64,000 nt of DNA from assembly GCA_938023035.1 (NCBI GenBank), contig CALIDI010000002.1:83408-147407 (forward strand), read 5' to 3'. The notes under the pieces are model-generated. The model searched no databases. It was not told the origin of the DNA and saw only the letters and a list, made by a program, of their open reading frames with translations. This DNA is from an uncultured Leptolyngbyaceae cyanobacterium. GTDB taxonomy: Bacteria; Cyanobacteriota; Cyanobacteriia; Leptolyngbyales; Leptolyngbyaceae. This document shows, piece after piece, positions 9,368-18,409 of the stretch; position 1 is the first letter of the stretch; every line of letters starts with the position of its first letter. The translations under genes were made by a program, and so were the position numbers.

Positions 9368-10870
9368 ATGGATAGTAGGACTGTCACAGATCTGGCAAGG
9401 GCAGGAAATTCGGAGGCGATCGCCTTTTTGTTGAACCAATGGCTAAAGCCCTACTACGTGATGGCCACTGTCAACCTAGAGGCCGCCCAATTGCATGTGC
9501 ATTTAAAGGCAGCCCAGCCACCCCTACCAGAGTTATTCGTGGATCTGGTTGTCACTCAGCTGCAACGACTCCATCTGCCCTTTGAGTGGGTTCATCTCCA
9601 CGGCTACGCTTTGGAGGATGCACACCCGGCCTGGAGTCAAGAGCTACCGTTAAAATCAGCGGAGTTGGAGGGGGCGGGTACCTTCTCGAAGTGGGTGCAG
9701 GAGCTAGAAAAAACGGTTTCCCTCTCCCCCAGCCAGCCTTCGCCCAGCCAGCAAGGGCGCACGGCTCAGGCAGTGGTGCAGCGTCCCCATCTCACAACTG
9801 CACTGCCCAACTATGAAGGGCAGCGCTCCGTGCAAAGCTTCTTCTTTTCCCGGTTGCCGGCATCTAAGGAAAAGGAGACCGAACGCCTGCAAAATATTCT
9901 GGGGGTTGCTGGATTGGTGACGTTGCTCCTATCCATGGGAGTTTTTGCCTACAACAAGGTTTTCCCCGGTTCCGCCATTTCTCAGGTTCCTCAAAGCTCT
10001 GGGTCGCCCTCGGCGGAGGGGCAAGCTGCGCCTCCATCCGAGGCCAGTCCTAGTCCTACTGCGACCCAAGCTGCAACCCCTGCCTCGCCGACGGTGAAAA
10101 CTAGCCCCCGCTCTACGAAGCCAACCCGTGCTTCTCAGGCGAATGCTGCGGGCAGCAAGCAAAAGCCAGGAACTGCACCAACTCAGTCTGCAACGGCAGG
10201 TGACTCCAATGCGGTGGAGGCAAGGGTGACTAAAGAGTTAGAGCAGCTTAAAGAGCAATCGAATGCCTTCAAAATGATGGCTCAGTACGAGCCGACAGTC
10301 TATCAACAGTTTCAAGAGCAAGTGAAGGCAGCGGCACGTAACAATACCCTGACATCTGACAAGGCGATGGCCCTTGGCCGGGAGTTGGTCGCCTCCTTAG
10401 TTGCAAAGTATGCTCCCATTGCTTCTGACCGGGCACTGTTGGACTTTGCCCTGACCCGATTTAATCTGTTAAAGCAAGCTTCTAGCAAAGCGCCTGAAAT
10501 TTGTCGAGCAGAGGTTGTAACGGGTGAACCGATTGATTTACGCCCCGCTGTGCAGCAAAACTTGAAAGAGTTGGATGATGTGGTGGCGGTGGTGATTCAA
10601 ACTGGGGCGACCCAGCCAGCACCGCTCAAGGATGTGGCGGCGGCTCAAAGTCGGTTGCAAAAAGTTGTGGCGGATATGGGCGATCGTTACGGCGATGATT
10701 TTCTGAAAGCGAAGGATCAAAAAGCAAACATCGACCCGAAAAAGACGTGCCAGATGATGAATGATTTTTGGGCTTTGCTACTGAATTTACCCGATGCGGA
10801 GGCGGCTTCTGCTCTTCGTTACCTGTGGGCCAGCGATTCTTCGACAGGCTCAGCCAAGCCCAAGCAGTAG
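9368..10870 (+). CDS. Membrane-anchored conserved hypothetical protein
   Basis: 500 aa from the ATG at 9368, chosen because GGAGGGAG lies six bases upstream; a frame 16 codons longer lacks this. The order is an N-terminal cytoplasmic domain (MDSRTVTDLARAGNSEAIA, about 1-110) of a type I have seen at the start of cyanobacterial membrane proteins, a disordered linker, one transmembrane helix (about 178-196), a long Ser/Pro/Thr/Ala linker, and a C-terminal helical domain (about 280-490) with two Cys. It precedes the kinase gene on the same strand, 250 bases away. No enzymatic motif is visible. A role as an envelope sensor or scaffold is only a guess. Confidence 0.75.
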   Translation: MDSRTVTDLARAGNSEAIAFLLNQWLKPYYVMATVNLEAAQLHVHLKAAQPPLPELFVDLVVTQLQRLHLPFEWVHLHGYALEDAHPAWSQELPLKSAELEGAGTFSKWVQELEKTVSLSPSQPSPSQQGRTAQAVVQRPHLTTALPNYEGQRSVQSFFFSRLPASKEKETERLQNILGVAGLVTLLLSMGVFAYNKVFPGSAISQVPQSSGSPSAEGQAAPPSEASPSPTATQAATPASPTVKTSPRSTKPTRASQANAAGSKQKPGTAPTQSATAGDSNAVEARVTKELEQLKEQSNAFKMMAQYEPTVYQQFQEQVKAAARNNTLTSDKAMALGRELVASLVAKYAPIASDRALLDFALTRFNLLKQASSKAPEICRAEVVTGEPIDLRPAVQQNLKELDDVVAVVIQTGATQPAPLKDVAAAQSRLQKVVADMGDRYGDDFLKAKDQKANIDPKKTCQMMNDFWALLLNLPDAEAASALRYLWASDSSTGSAKPKQ

Positions 10871-11120
10871 TCTGGTGCTAAACGTGAGTTAAATCATTTC
10901 TGATACGAGAAGCGTTGCAAAACCACTAGCTGATCCGGGTGCCTGCCCCTAGCATGATCGTGAGCATCGCAGTACAGTCAATAGAAAGCCTTGGGCATTC
11001 GTACTTGCTATTCGGGGTCGAGGGGCTTTTAGTTTCTGCTGAGACACCACTTCCAGGTTGTGATGACCGGATTTATCCTCTCAAGCAGAATTGCCTGTTC
11101 AATAGCGATAACGGGGTACC

Positions 11121-13475
11121 ATGCTGGGCGAACTGCTAGCTGGAAGATACAAAATTACCGAAATGCTGGGTGCCGGAGGGTTTGGGCAAACCTACATGGC
11201 CTGTGATACCCAGCGTCCAGGTTCTCCCCGTTGTGTCGTTAAGCACCTCATTTTCTCCAGTCAGAATGAAGCGGTATTACAGCAGGTGCGCCGACTATTT
11301 CGAGTAGAGGCTGAAACTCTGGAAGCCCTTGGTCGCCATGACCAGATTCCCCAACTATTGGCCTATTTTGAAATTGAGCAAGAATTTTACCTAGTTCAAG
11401 AATTTATTCCCGGCCATTCCCTGAGTCAGGAGATGGGGGAAGGGGTGCGTTGGACAGAGGTGGCGGTCATTAAATTTTTAGAAGATGTGCTGCAAATTTT
11501 GGAGTTTGTTCATGGGCGAGGGGTGATTCATCGAGATATTAAGCCCGATAACCTGATTCGCCGCCCTGATCAGAAGCTAGTTTTGATCGATTTTGGAGCG
11601 GTCAAAAACATTGGCCACACTATTGCTGAGGCGACGGGAGAGACTGCCTTTAGCATTCCGATTTATACCTCTGGCTACGGTGCGAGTGAGCAGTGTTTGG
11701 GGCGGCCCCGTTATAGTAGTGATTTGTATTCTCTGGGAATGATCGCTATTCAGGCTTTGACGGGAATGCGCCCATCTCAACTGCCTCAGGATTTACATAC
11801 CTGTGAGGTGATTTGGCGCGATCAGGTAGCAACGACCGATGCCCTGGCGGAGATTTTGGAGCGGATGACCCGCTTTCACTTTAACCAGCGTTATCAGTCA
11901 GCGACCGAAGTGCTCAAAGCCCTGCGGCAAATTGCACCGGCTTCCACAACCCTAAGCTTATCGGTGACACGCCCCCAGGAGTGCCCGCGAGAGGCAATGG
12001 TGGATGCGCCGGTGTCTGCTCATAGTGGCTTGGCGATCGCCTCAGCCCCAACGGCCACAAATCTGCATCTGGCTTCAAGGCCAGTGATATGGCCACTAAA
12101 ACGCTGGCTTCTTACGGGTAGCGCGCTGTTGGCATTGCTGGTTGGTGGCGGCCTTTTGGGGCGAAGCTGGCAGCGCAGCCAGCCATCAACCCTGTTGTCT
12201 GGCTCGGTCTCCGAACGGATTAGCTTTGGTGAAAAATTGCTGAATCGCTGGCAATCCAACCCCGTCAAGCAGGAAGGGATTGAACAACTAGCAAAGGGAA
12301 ACTTTGCCCGGGCGGTGGAGCGGTTGACTACAGCACGTCAGCAGCAACCGGGTGATCCAGAAACCTTGATTTATCTTAATAATGCCCAGATTGGGCTGGC
12401 TCCTGCCCATGTGGTTGTAGTCGTGGCTCCCCTGGGGGATACCTTTGGTTCAGCCCAGGAGATTTTGCGGGGGGTAGCCCAAGCCCAAACCCAAATCAAC
12501 CAGGTTGGTGGCATTAACGGTGTGCCGCTTAAGGTGGCGATCGCCCATGAAGATAGCACACCAGAGACAGCTCGCCTGCTGGCGCAAGCTCTGACCAATG
12601 ACCCACAAGTACTGGGAGTGGTAGGTCATAGCATCAGTGATACCTCCTTGGCAGCCGCCCCGATTTATCAGCGTCAACAACTGGTGATGATTTCGCCGCT
12701 CAGCTCAGCAGTGCAGCTCACCGACCAGGGTAGCTACATTTTTCGAACCATTCCTAGCGATCGCGCCACCGCCAGAGCCTTGGGCGATCACATGCTCAGA
12801 GTATTTAAACAGCAGAAGGTAGCGGTTTTCTACAACTCGCGGAGTGACTACAGTCAGTCGCTCCGCGCCGAGTTTCGCAACGCCTTGTTTTATAACGGGG
12901 TGGAACCTTTGCTGGAAGTCGATCTAGCAAGGCCCGATTTTGATGCTTACGATAGCTTGCAACAGGCAATGGCTCAGGGGGCAGAGGTATTGATGCTAGC
13001 CCCCGACTTTACGACTATTGATCGCGCCATTCAAGTTGTGATTGTGAATCGGCGACGCCTCAGGCTCCTAGGGGGCGATAGCGTATCGACCTCAAAGATT
13101 TTGACGGTGGCAGGCCACGAAGCCGTAGAGATGGTGGTGGCTGTGCCGACAAATCTTAACTCCCAAGAGTTTCGCCAGCGGTTTCAAGCGCTTTGGGGAC
13201 GGGAGGCAATCTTAGGATGGCGAACAGCCCTAGCCTACGATGCAGCGATCGCACTGATTCAGGCCATCCAAACTAACCCTACTCGTACAGGAGTGCAACG
13301 GGCGCTGTCAGATCAACGCTTCGCCGTGGATGGCTCAGAAGCAACCATTCGCTTCATGCCCTCCGGCGATCGCGAAGCCAAAGCCAGCCTAGCTACAGTG
13401 AAGCGAGTGAAAACGGCCCAGGGCGATCGCTACGAATTTCAACCCCTATCCACTGATCGCCCTGCCAGGCACTGA
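11121..13475 (+). CDS. Serine/threonine protein kinase fused to a type I periplasmic ligand-binding domain
   Basis: 784 aa. The kinase is residues 10-275: glycine loop GAGGFGQTY (17-25), Lys41 in CVVKHL, catalytic loop HRDIKPDNLI near 136, IDFGAVK near 155 and a GYGASEQ activation segment. A single transmembrane helix lies at about 328-347. A short TPR-like EQLAKGNFARAVERL stretch leads into a branched-chain amino-acid-binding-like domain (about 430-775) with NQVGGINGVPLKVAI and GVVGHSISDTSLAAAPIY. Family knowledge says such domains bind small molecules outside the membrane, so a transmembrane receptor kinase is inferred. All kinase catalytic residues appear intact. Ligand unknown. Confidence 0.88.
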   Translation: MLGELLAGRYKITEMLGAGGFGQTYMACDTQRPGSPRCVVKHLIFSSQNEAVLQQVRRLFRVEAETLEALGRHDQIPQLLAYFEIEQEFYLVQEFIPGHSLSQEMGEGVRWTEVAVIKFLEDVLQILEFVHGRGVIHRDIKPDNLIRRPDQKLVLIDFGAVKNIGHTIAEATGETAFSIPIYTSGYGASEQCLGRPRYSSDLYSLGMIAIQALTGMRPSQLPQDLHTCEVIWRDQVATTDALAEILERMTRFHFNQRYQSATEVLKALRQIAPASTTLSLSVTRPQECPREAMVDAPVSAHSGLAIASAPTATNLHLASRPVIWPLKRWLLTGSALLALLVGGGLLGRSWQRSQPSTLLSGSVSERISFGEKLLNRWQSNPVKQEGIEQLAKGNFARAVERLTTARQQQPGDPETLIYLNNAQIGLAPAHVVVVVAPLGDTFGSAQEILRGVAQAQTQINQVGGINGVPLKVAIAHEDSTPETARLLAQALTNDPQVLGVVGHSISDTSLAAAPIYQRQQLVMISPLSSAVQLTDQGSYIFRTIPSDRATARALGDHMLRVFKQQKVAVFYNSRSDYSQSLRAEFRNALFYNGVEPLLEVDLARPDFDAYDSLQQAMAQGAEVLMLAPDFTTIDRAIQVVIVNRRRLRLLGGDSVSTSKILTVAGHEAVEMVVAVPTNLNSQEFRQRFQALWGREAILGWRTALAYDAAIALIQAIQTNPTRTGVQRALSDQRFAVDGSEATIRFMPSGDREAKASLATVKRVKTAQGDRYEFQPLSTDRPARH

Positions 13476-13524
13476 CCTACTCACCCTGAACGAACCAGGA
13501 ATCAAGCAAAACCCCGCTACTCGC

Positions 13525-13974
13525 CTATTCCTTTTTATCATCAACCACTTTAATTTCACCCTGCGGAGCCGCTGCTTCTGGGGTAGCCTCTGGTGTCAGC
13601 CCTGTAAACCGAACTCGAGGTAAACCTGTGCCTGCCGCACCACTACCTTGAGGTTGCTGCCGTAACTGTTCCTGACGGCGCTTCATAAAATCTGCCGCCT
13701 CTGAGTCGAGGTTATCACGCTGAATTGCTCCAAACTCCTCAATACTGCGAGAGGGTGCCAATACCGAGTTATGGATTAAATCCATCACCCCGCGAGTGGG
13801 ACTACCAGAAGCCCCGCTATTAAACAAGCTATTTGAGCGCTCTGGATCAAGCGGGTTAGAAAACGCATCATTTACGGTCTGTGCTACTGTTCCCCGTGGT
13901 GTTACAACACCCAGACACACAGCTACCAGGGCAGCATTTCCTAAGCAGTAAGAAAGTACCTTCAGCGTATTCAT
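13525..13974 (-). CDS. Small exported hypothetical protein
   Basis: 149 aa from the ATG at 13974, preceded by AAAGGA; a longer frame to 14175 has no ribosome site and an un-signal-like start. Residues 1-27 (MNTLKVLSYCLGNAALVAVC then LGVVTP) form a signal peptide with likely cleavage near TVAQ. The mature part is polar: NPLDPERSNSLFNSGASGS, then DFMKRRQEQLRQQPQGSG, and an acidic/basic tail EIKVVDDKKE. It is probably periplasmic or loosely membrane associated. It is convergent with the kinase gene. I recognise no family. Confidence 0.65.
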   Translation of the reverse strand: MNTLKVLSYCLGNAALVAVCLGVVTPRGTVAQTVNDAFSNPLDPERSNSLFNSGASGSPTRGVMDLIHNSVLAPSRSIEEFGAIQRDNLDSEAADFMKRRQEQLRQQPQGSGAAGTGLPRVRFTGLTPEATPEAAAPQGEIKVVDDKKE

Positions 13975-14412
13975 GGGCAATCCTTTAACCAACTCCCTCA
14001 TTGTGCCGAAATTGTTTTGAAAACGCCAGCTTTGTTTGTCAGACACATCCCTGGAACCAGTGGCTTCAGAGTAGCTAGGCGATTCTTGATAGAGCGATCG
14101 CTGAGTCGCCAGTACCTTTGGGGAGTAAGAGTGTGCGGGCTTACTCCCAGCCAAGGGTGCTACCCTTGCACCCATCCTACATCAAGTGGTGCTGGCGATT
14201 ACTCGATAGTGAATCACGATTGATCCCTACAAATCGCTTGACGTTGCTCGACCGAAAAAGCTCCCAGCTACAGTCCCCAAATAATCTTCTTTATACGGGG
14301 GGTTCTGAAGGGGGGAGGGGCGGCAGCATCTAGAGTCACTGCTACACCTATGTTAATGTGAAGACTTCGATAAGAATGCGGGAACTCCAAGGCCAAACTA
14401 TAAAGCTTAGTT
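13975..14412. other. Intergenic region upstream of the exported protein gene
   Basis: No gene supported. It carries a HIP1 copy, a GC-rich GGGGGGTTCTGAAGGGGGG run near 14297-14316, and probably the promoter for the minus-strand gene at 13974. No terminator or RNA motif was recognised. Confidence 0.35.
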
Positions 14413-14625
14413 ATGGAAAACGCTGAGTTATCAGATAGTCAAACACTCTGTGATCAACCCACTGGCCCTGCTGAAGCACTGAGTCTTGAGTTGTCTACCT
14501 ATCAAGTAGCGGTGCTTTCAACCCTATTCGATCAAAATGATGCACGCAAGTTGCCAGTACTAGCAGAGCAATGGGGGGTGCGAGCAAGAACGCCTGCACT
14601 TGGTCTGGCAAACGATGCATCGTAA
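14413..14625 (+). CDS. Putative small protein, possibly frameshifted at a G6 run
   Basis: 70 codons as read (MENAELSDSQTLCDQ to the TAA at 14625), with no strong ribosome site. At 14573-14578 there is a run of six G. Removing one G joins the first 56 codons to a downstream frame that continues EQERLHLVWQTMHRNLAG and ends at a TAA at 14669-14671, giving an 85-residue protein. The downstream part looks more protein-like than the in-frame tail. So this may be a decayed gene, a sequencing error, or programmed slippage. No family recognised. Confidence 0.3.
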   Translation: MENAELSDSQTLCDQPTGPAEALSLELSTYQVAVLSTLFDQNDARKLPVLAEQWGVRARTPALGLANDAS

Positions 14626-14925
14626 TTTGGCCGGTGCCTGCTTGGATCGGGCTGGGTCAATCGCAACTTAATAACAACAACGCCGTATCAAGAAAATACC
14701 CCAATCAGGACTGACTTCTTCCACCTTATGGATAGAGAATAGCAAGTAGACCCCATCAGGTTTAGAGTTAGAGTTGTGTTGGGAAAAACAGACTTCAGCT
14801 TGACTCTGGGATAAAACCCAGGGATGCTCTCTGGTTCTTCTGCGTTTTGCATCTATCCATCCTTTGGATGCAGAAGCAAGCCTCAAAAGGGCACTTCCGT
14901 TCCACTTCGCTTCTTCGTTTTTACC

Positions 14926-16653
14926 ATGATTGATCACGATGTCATCATTGTTGGGGGGGGGCTAGCTGGCTCCCGCGCTGCTCTAGAGATTGTCCGCACT
15001 GCCCCCAGCTTAAGGGTCGCCCTAGTGGCTAAAACGCACCCAATCCGCTCCCATTCTGTCGCGGCTCAGGGAGGGATTGCTGCTGCCTTGCAAAATGTGG
15101 ATCCCAACGATAGCTGGAAGGCCCATGCCTTTGATACGGTTAAAGGCTCTGACTACCTGGCAGATCAGGATGCGGTTGAAATCTTGACAAAGGAAGCCCC
15201 CAATGTGGTGATTGACTTAGAACACATGGGGGTTTTGTTTTCTCGTTTGGCTGATGGCCGCATTGCTCAGCGGGCCTTTGGTGGCCATTCCCACAATCGC
15301 ACTTGCTATGCGGCAGATAAAACCGGGCACGCCATCCTCCATGAACTGGTTTGTAATCTGTTGGCAAAGGGCGTCACGATTTACGATGAGTGGTACGTCA
15401 ATCGCCTGATTTTAGAGGAGGGGGAAGCCAAGGGTGTTGTCATGCATCGGATCCGTGATGGCCAGCTAGAAATCGTACGGGCGAAGGCTGTGATGTTTGC
15501 GACAGGCGGCTATGGCCGGGTTTACAATACCACCTCGAATGACTATGCCTCGACGGGAGATGGGCTATCCATGACGGCTTTGGCGGGGCTACCCCTGGAA
15601 GATATGGAGTTTGTCCAATTTCACCCGACGGGTCTCTATCCTGTAGGGGTGCTGATTTCAGAGGCGGTTCGGGGTGAAGGGGCTTATCTGATTAATAGCG
15701 AGGGGCGGCGTTTTATGGAAGACTATGCCCCTAGTCGAATGGAGTTGGCCCCACGGGATATTACTTCTCGGGCGATTACGCGAGAGATTCGGGCGGGGCG
15801 AGGGGTGCATCCCGATGGCAGTGCGGGCGGGCCTTGTGTGTTTCTCGATCTGCGCCATATGGGTCAGGAAAAGATCATGAGCCGGGTGCCTTTCTGCTGG
15901 GAGGAGGCCCATCGGCTGGTGGGGGTGGATGCTGTGCATCAGCCGATGCCCGTGCGACCGACGGTGCACTATTCGATGGGAGGAATTCCGGTCAATACTG
16001 ATGGGCGTGTCTACAGCAGCGCAACGGACTTAACTGAGGGCTTTTTTGCTGCGGGGGAAGCGGCTTGTGTGTCGGTTCATGGGGCCAATCGGTTGGGTAG
16101 CAACTCCCTTCTGGAATGCGTAGTGTATGGACGACGGGTAGGAGCTGCGATCGCTCGCTACGTGCAAAACCGCAAATTACCAGAAATTAACGCAGCCCGT
16201 TACTTTAAAGAAACCACCGACCAATTTCAGGCATTGCTCGATCAACCTGGGGAGTATCGGCTGGCGGAGGTACGTCAAGCGTATCAGGACTGCATGACCG
16301 AACATTGTGGAGTATTTCGGACAGAGGCCGTCATGCAAGAGGGGTTAGCAAAGCTGAAGCAAATTCAGCAGCAGTATCATCAAATTCGCCTGGATGATCG
16401 GGGTAAGGTCTGGAACACTGAACTGATTGAAGCTCTGGAACTCCGGAGTTTGATGGTCGTGGGGGAAGTGATTTTGGCGTCAGCCATCAACCGCCAGGAA
16501 AGTCGAGGTGCCCACTCCCGTGAAGATTTTCCACAGCGGGATGATGCGAACTTTCTAAAACACACCCTAGCTTATTACTCCCCCGCAGGCATTGATCTGC
16601 AATATAAACCTGTGACGATTACACTGTTTGAACCCCAGGAACGAAAATATTAA
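14926..16653 (+). CDS. sdhA: Succinate dehydrogenase/fumarate reductase flavoprotein subunit
   Basis: 575 aa from the ATG at 14926, which places the FAD Rossmann motif HDVIIVGGGLAGSRAALEI at residues 4-22; a 34-residue upstream extension is not family-like. RSHSVAAQGGIAAAL carries the His used for covalent FAD attachment in the family. The catalytic region HPTGLYPVGVLISEAVRGEG and the GGIPVN and ECVVYGRR motifs are all present. It oxidises succinate to fumarate, feeding electrons to plastoquinone in the thylakoid or plasma membrane. No iron-sulfur subunit is adjacent, which is common in cyanobacteria, where sdhA and sdhB are unlinked. Confidence 0.93.
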   Translation: MIDHDVIIVGGGLAGSRAALEIVRTAPSLRVALVAKTHPIRSHSVAAQGGIAAALQNVDPNDSWKAHAFDTVKGSDYLADQDAVEILTKEAPNVVIDLEHMGVLFSRLADGRIAQRAFGGHSHNRTCYAADKTGHAILHELVCNLLAKGVTIYDEWYVNRLILEEGEAKGVVMHRIRDGQLEIVRAKAVMFATGGYGRVYNTTSNDYASTGDGLSMTALAGLPLEDMEFVQFHPTGLYPVGVLISEAVRGEGAYLINSEGRRFMEDYAPSRMELAPRDITSRAITREIRAGRGVHPDGSAGGPCVFLDLRHMGQEKIMSRVPFCWEEAHRLVGVDAVHQPMPVRPTVHYSMGGIPVNTDGRVYSSATDLTEGFFAAGEAACVSVHGANRLGSNSLLECVVYGRRVGAAIARYVQNRKLPEINAARYFKETTDQFQALLDQPGEYRLAEVRQAYQDCMTEHCGVFRTEAVMQEGLAKLKQIQQQYHQIRLDDRGKVWNTELIEALELRSLMVVGEVILASAINRQESRGAHSREDFPQRDDANFLKHTLAYYSPAGIDLQYKPVTITLFEPQERKY

Positions 16654-16661
16654 GGAATGAG

Positions 16662-16781
16662 ATGAATCAAGAGACCGTACTGAGCAAACCCACTAAAACC
16701 CTAGCCGAATCGCTCAAATTGCCAAAACTCAAGCCCGGACTGAAGGAGGTTTGGGATCAGTTTTTAGACCCATTGGCGTAG
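16662..16781 (+). CDS. Putative 39-residue small protein downstream of sdhA
   Basis: An ATG at 16662, eight bases after the sdhA stop and preceded by AAGGAATGAG (a good ribosome site), opens 39 codons ending at TAG 16779-16781. The peptide begins MNQETVLSKPTKTL, is Lys/Leu/Pro-rich, and has an amphipathic end KEVWDQFLDPLA with no membrane segment. Spacing and ribosome site suggest co-translation with sdhA. Unknown function; it could also be a decayed remnant. Confidence 0.4.
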   Translation: MNQETVLSKPTKTLAESLKLPKLKPGLKEVWDQFLDPLA

Positions 16782-17001
16782 CCTGCCCAGAGCGCAGAGC
16801 TTACTTTGCGTCCTCTCGGTTTTCAGGATTAGAGCGATCGCTATATTTCCGCAGGTTATCCAGTCTTTAATCCTAACCTCAGTCTAGAGTTGATGTTTCC
16901 CCTAGCCAAAACGCCGAGTCTGGACGGGATTGAATCTGTCTGATTCTTTTATCTTCTCGTTTCTCCTTACCCCAACCTATCCGCTTTAATCGGTTTAATC
17001 T

Positions 17002-17412
17002 ATGTCAGAACTCGAACGCCTTGTCCTATTAGCTGAGGATCAATTGACCGAGTACAGTACCGATGCTCGTAAGCTGGAAAAGCTGCGGCAAAAGATTGCT
17101 TTGTCGGTGCCCTATTCGCAACAGCGGCAGATTAAGGAAACGCTACTGGCCGAAATGCCGACCGACCCTATTAGCCAACTGATCATGAAACAGCGCCAAA
17201 CAGTAGCTCTACCCTTTTGGGGAATTGCTGGATTGGGACTACTGTTAGGGATTTCCTTTATGCAACCCCTAGATTTGCTGGCAACGGCGGTCGGAGGGGC
17301 GATCGCGGTCGGCGTGCAACGGCGGGGCTGGAAGTTGGAGGCCCGGCAACTTCTGATCAACACCTTGGAAGACATGGAGTCACGCATTCAAAATGCGCAA
17401 AAAACTCCTTAG
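17002..17412 (+). CDS. Conserved hypothetical membrane protein with two transmembrane helices
   Basis: 136 aa. The N-terminal helical region (residues 1-70) is rich in Glu, Leu and Lys (MSELERLVLLAEDQLTEYS). Then a hydrophobic pair follows, PFWGIAGLGLLLGISFM (about 74-90) and LDLLATAVGGAIAVGV (about 93-108), and a basic C-terminal helix. It looks like a small cytoplasmic-domain protein anchored by a hairpin. It stands alone between sdhA and the repeat-containing spacer. No family name is recognised. Confidence 0.65.
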   Translation: MSELERLVLLAEDQLTEYSTDARKLEKLRQKIALSVPYSQQRQIKETLLAEMPTDPISQLIMKQRQTVALPFWGIAGLGLLLGISFMQPLDLLATAVGGAIAVGVQRRGWKLEARQLLINTLEDMESRIQNAQKTP

Positions 17413-18406
17413 ATAATCCTGCGGACAGTGTTTGTGGTTTGTGAAAATGCTGAAAAATCCTTCCAATGCTGCCAGCCTTAGCCCTATCGCCATAGTTACC
17501 TGATTGAGCTTAGGTTGCAGGGGGTGCTCTGAGAGTATGTCGCCTTTTCAAGCCCTCATCCCCCAGCCCCTTTTCCCAGGTTGTTGGGAGAAGGGGGCCG
17601 AACCATCTCAACGTTCCTCTCCCAATTTGGGGGAAGGATTAGAGCAATCCGGGCATACCAGAAAAGCGTGAGGGCAAAAATGACATGCACCCGGTGCTCT
17701 TGGCCGAAGGCCCTGCCCCTATACCCCCTCACCCCTATCAGACTGAGCAACGGGCGATCGCCATACAGTGGTCGAGAAGCTAGAGTAACGTATCAGATGA
17801 TAATCTGCTAACTAACTAGCTTAAGCATAAAAAGGTGCTGTATTCAAACCTTTGAACAAGTAAAAAACGTATTGAAAATATCAAAAATTGAAATATTGGC
17901 CAACTATTAGAAATAGATCTTTATTAGCTAAAAATTTCTTTGAAAAGCTCTCATTTTTAGCATCATAATATTACCCGCTGCTGACCGAGGAATTTGAGAT
18001 AGAAGTAACCCACCTAATTTGCCGAAGCAGAATCCCCAATGTAGCCTGAAGTTTCCTATCATTCTTCTGCTTGCGTTACTGGTGATTATCAACACGATCT
18101 GATCATGATTTATTGATGATCTCTTCTTGAGTCCTTAATTCCACTCCTTGCGCACTCTCAGTAAAGATTGACCGCACCAAATCGCTTTTTTGTGAAGCAG
18201 GTCGGTAACTACAACAGGCACTTTACGGTTTGTGCCAATGCTCTCTAGGGGGGGCAAATTTACACTGAGAACATGAGAAAGAAAGGATTGTTTGCCGCGC
18301 TCGCAAATGATGCCCAGACCGGTGCAAATCGGTTGTTTCACCAGATGAAACTTCCAGGTCAGGGCCTGAACACGGTTTATTTGGAATTATCGGGAGGACT
18401 GTCCTA
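17413..18406. other. Long intergenic region with a repeat copy and an AT-rich core
   Basis: About one kilobase with no supported gene. 17552-17700 is a dispersed-repeat copy. 17810-17970 is strongly AT-rich. 18100-18400 carries the upstream region of the Hsp20 gene. No inverted CIRCE element (TTAGCACTC-N9-GAGTGCTAA) was seen. Confidence 0.5.
17552..17700. repeat. Dispersed palindromic repeat, copy near 17.6 kb
   Basis: It contains CTCTCCCAATTTGGGGGAAG, a near-perfect hairpin, flanked by ATTAGAGCAATCCGGGCATA and TGAGGGCAAAAATGACATGC. The same order in reverse complement occurs at 35980-36120 (GCATGTTACTTTTGCCCTCA, TATGCCCGGATTGCTCTAA, CTCTCCCAATTTGGGAGAGG). The copies lie 18 kb apart in opposite orientation, both in spacers. 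Confidence 0.7.
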
Positions 18407-18409
18407 ATG
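18392..18409 (+). promoter_or_regulatory. Ribosome site of hsp20 within a small inverted repeat
   Basis: GGGAGGACTGTCCTAATG: the Shine-Dalgarno AGGA is complementary to TCCT just before the ATG, giving a weak 4-bp hairpin with a 3-base loop. Cyanobacterial hsp17 is known to have a short RNA thermometer hiding its ribosome site. This could be similar, but the stem is very short and the assignment is inference. Confidence 0.3.

Noticed and set aside
17413..18406. CIRCE element or other heat-shock operator before hsp20
   Set aside because: No TTAGCACTC-N9-GAGTGCTAA or near match was found.
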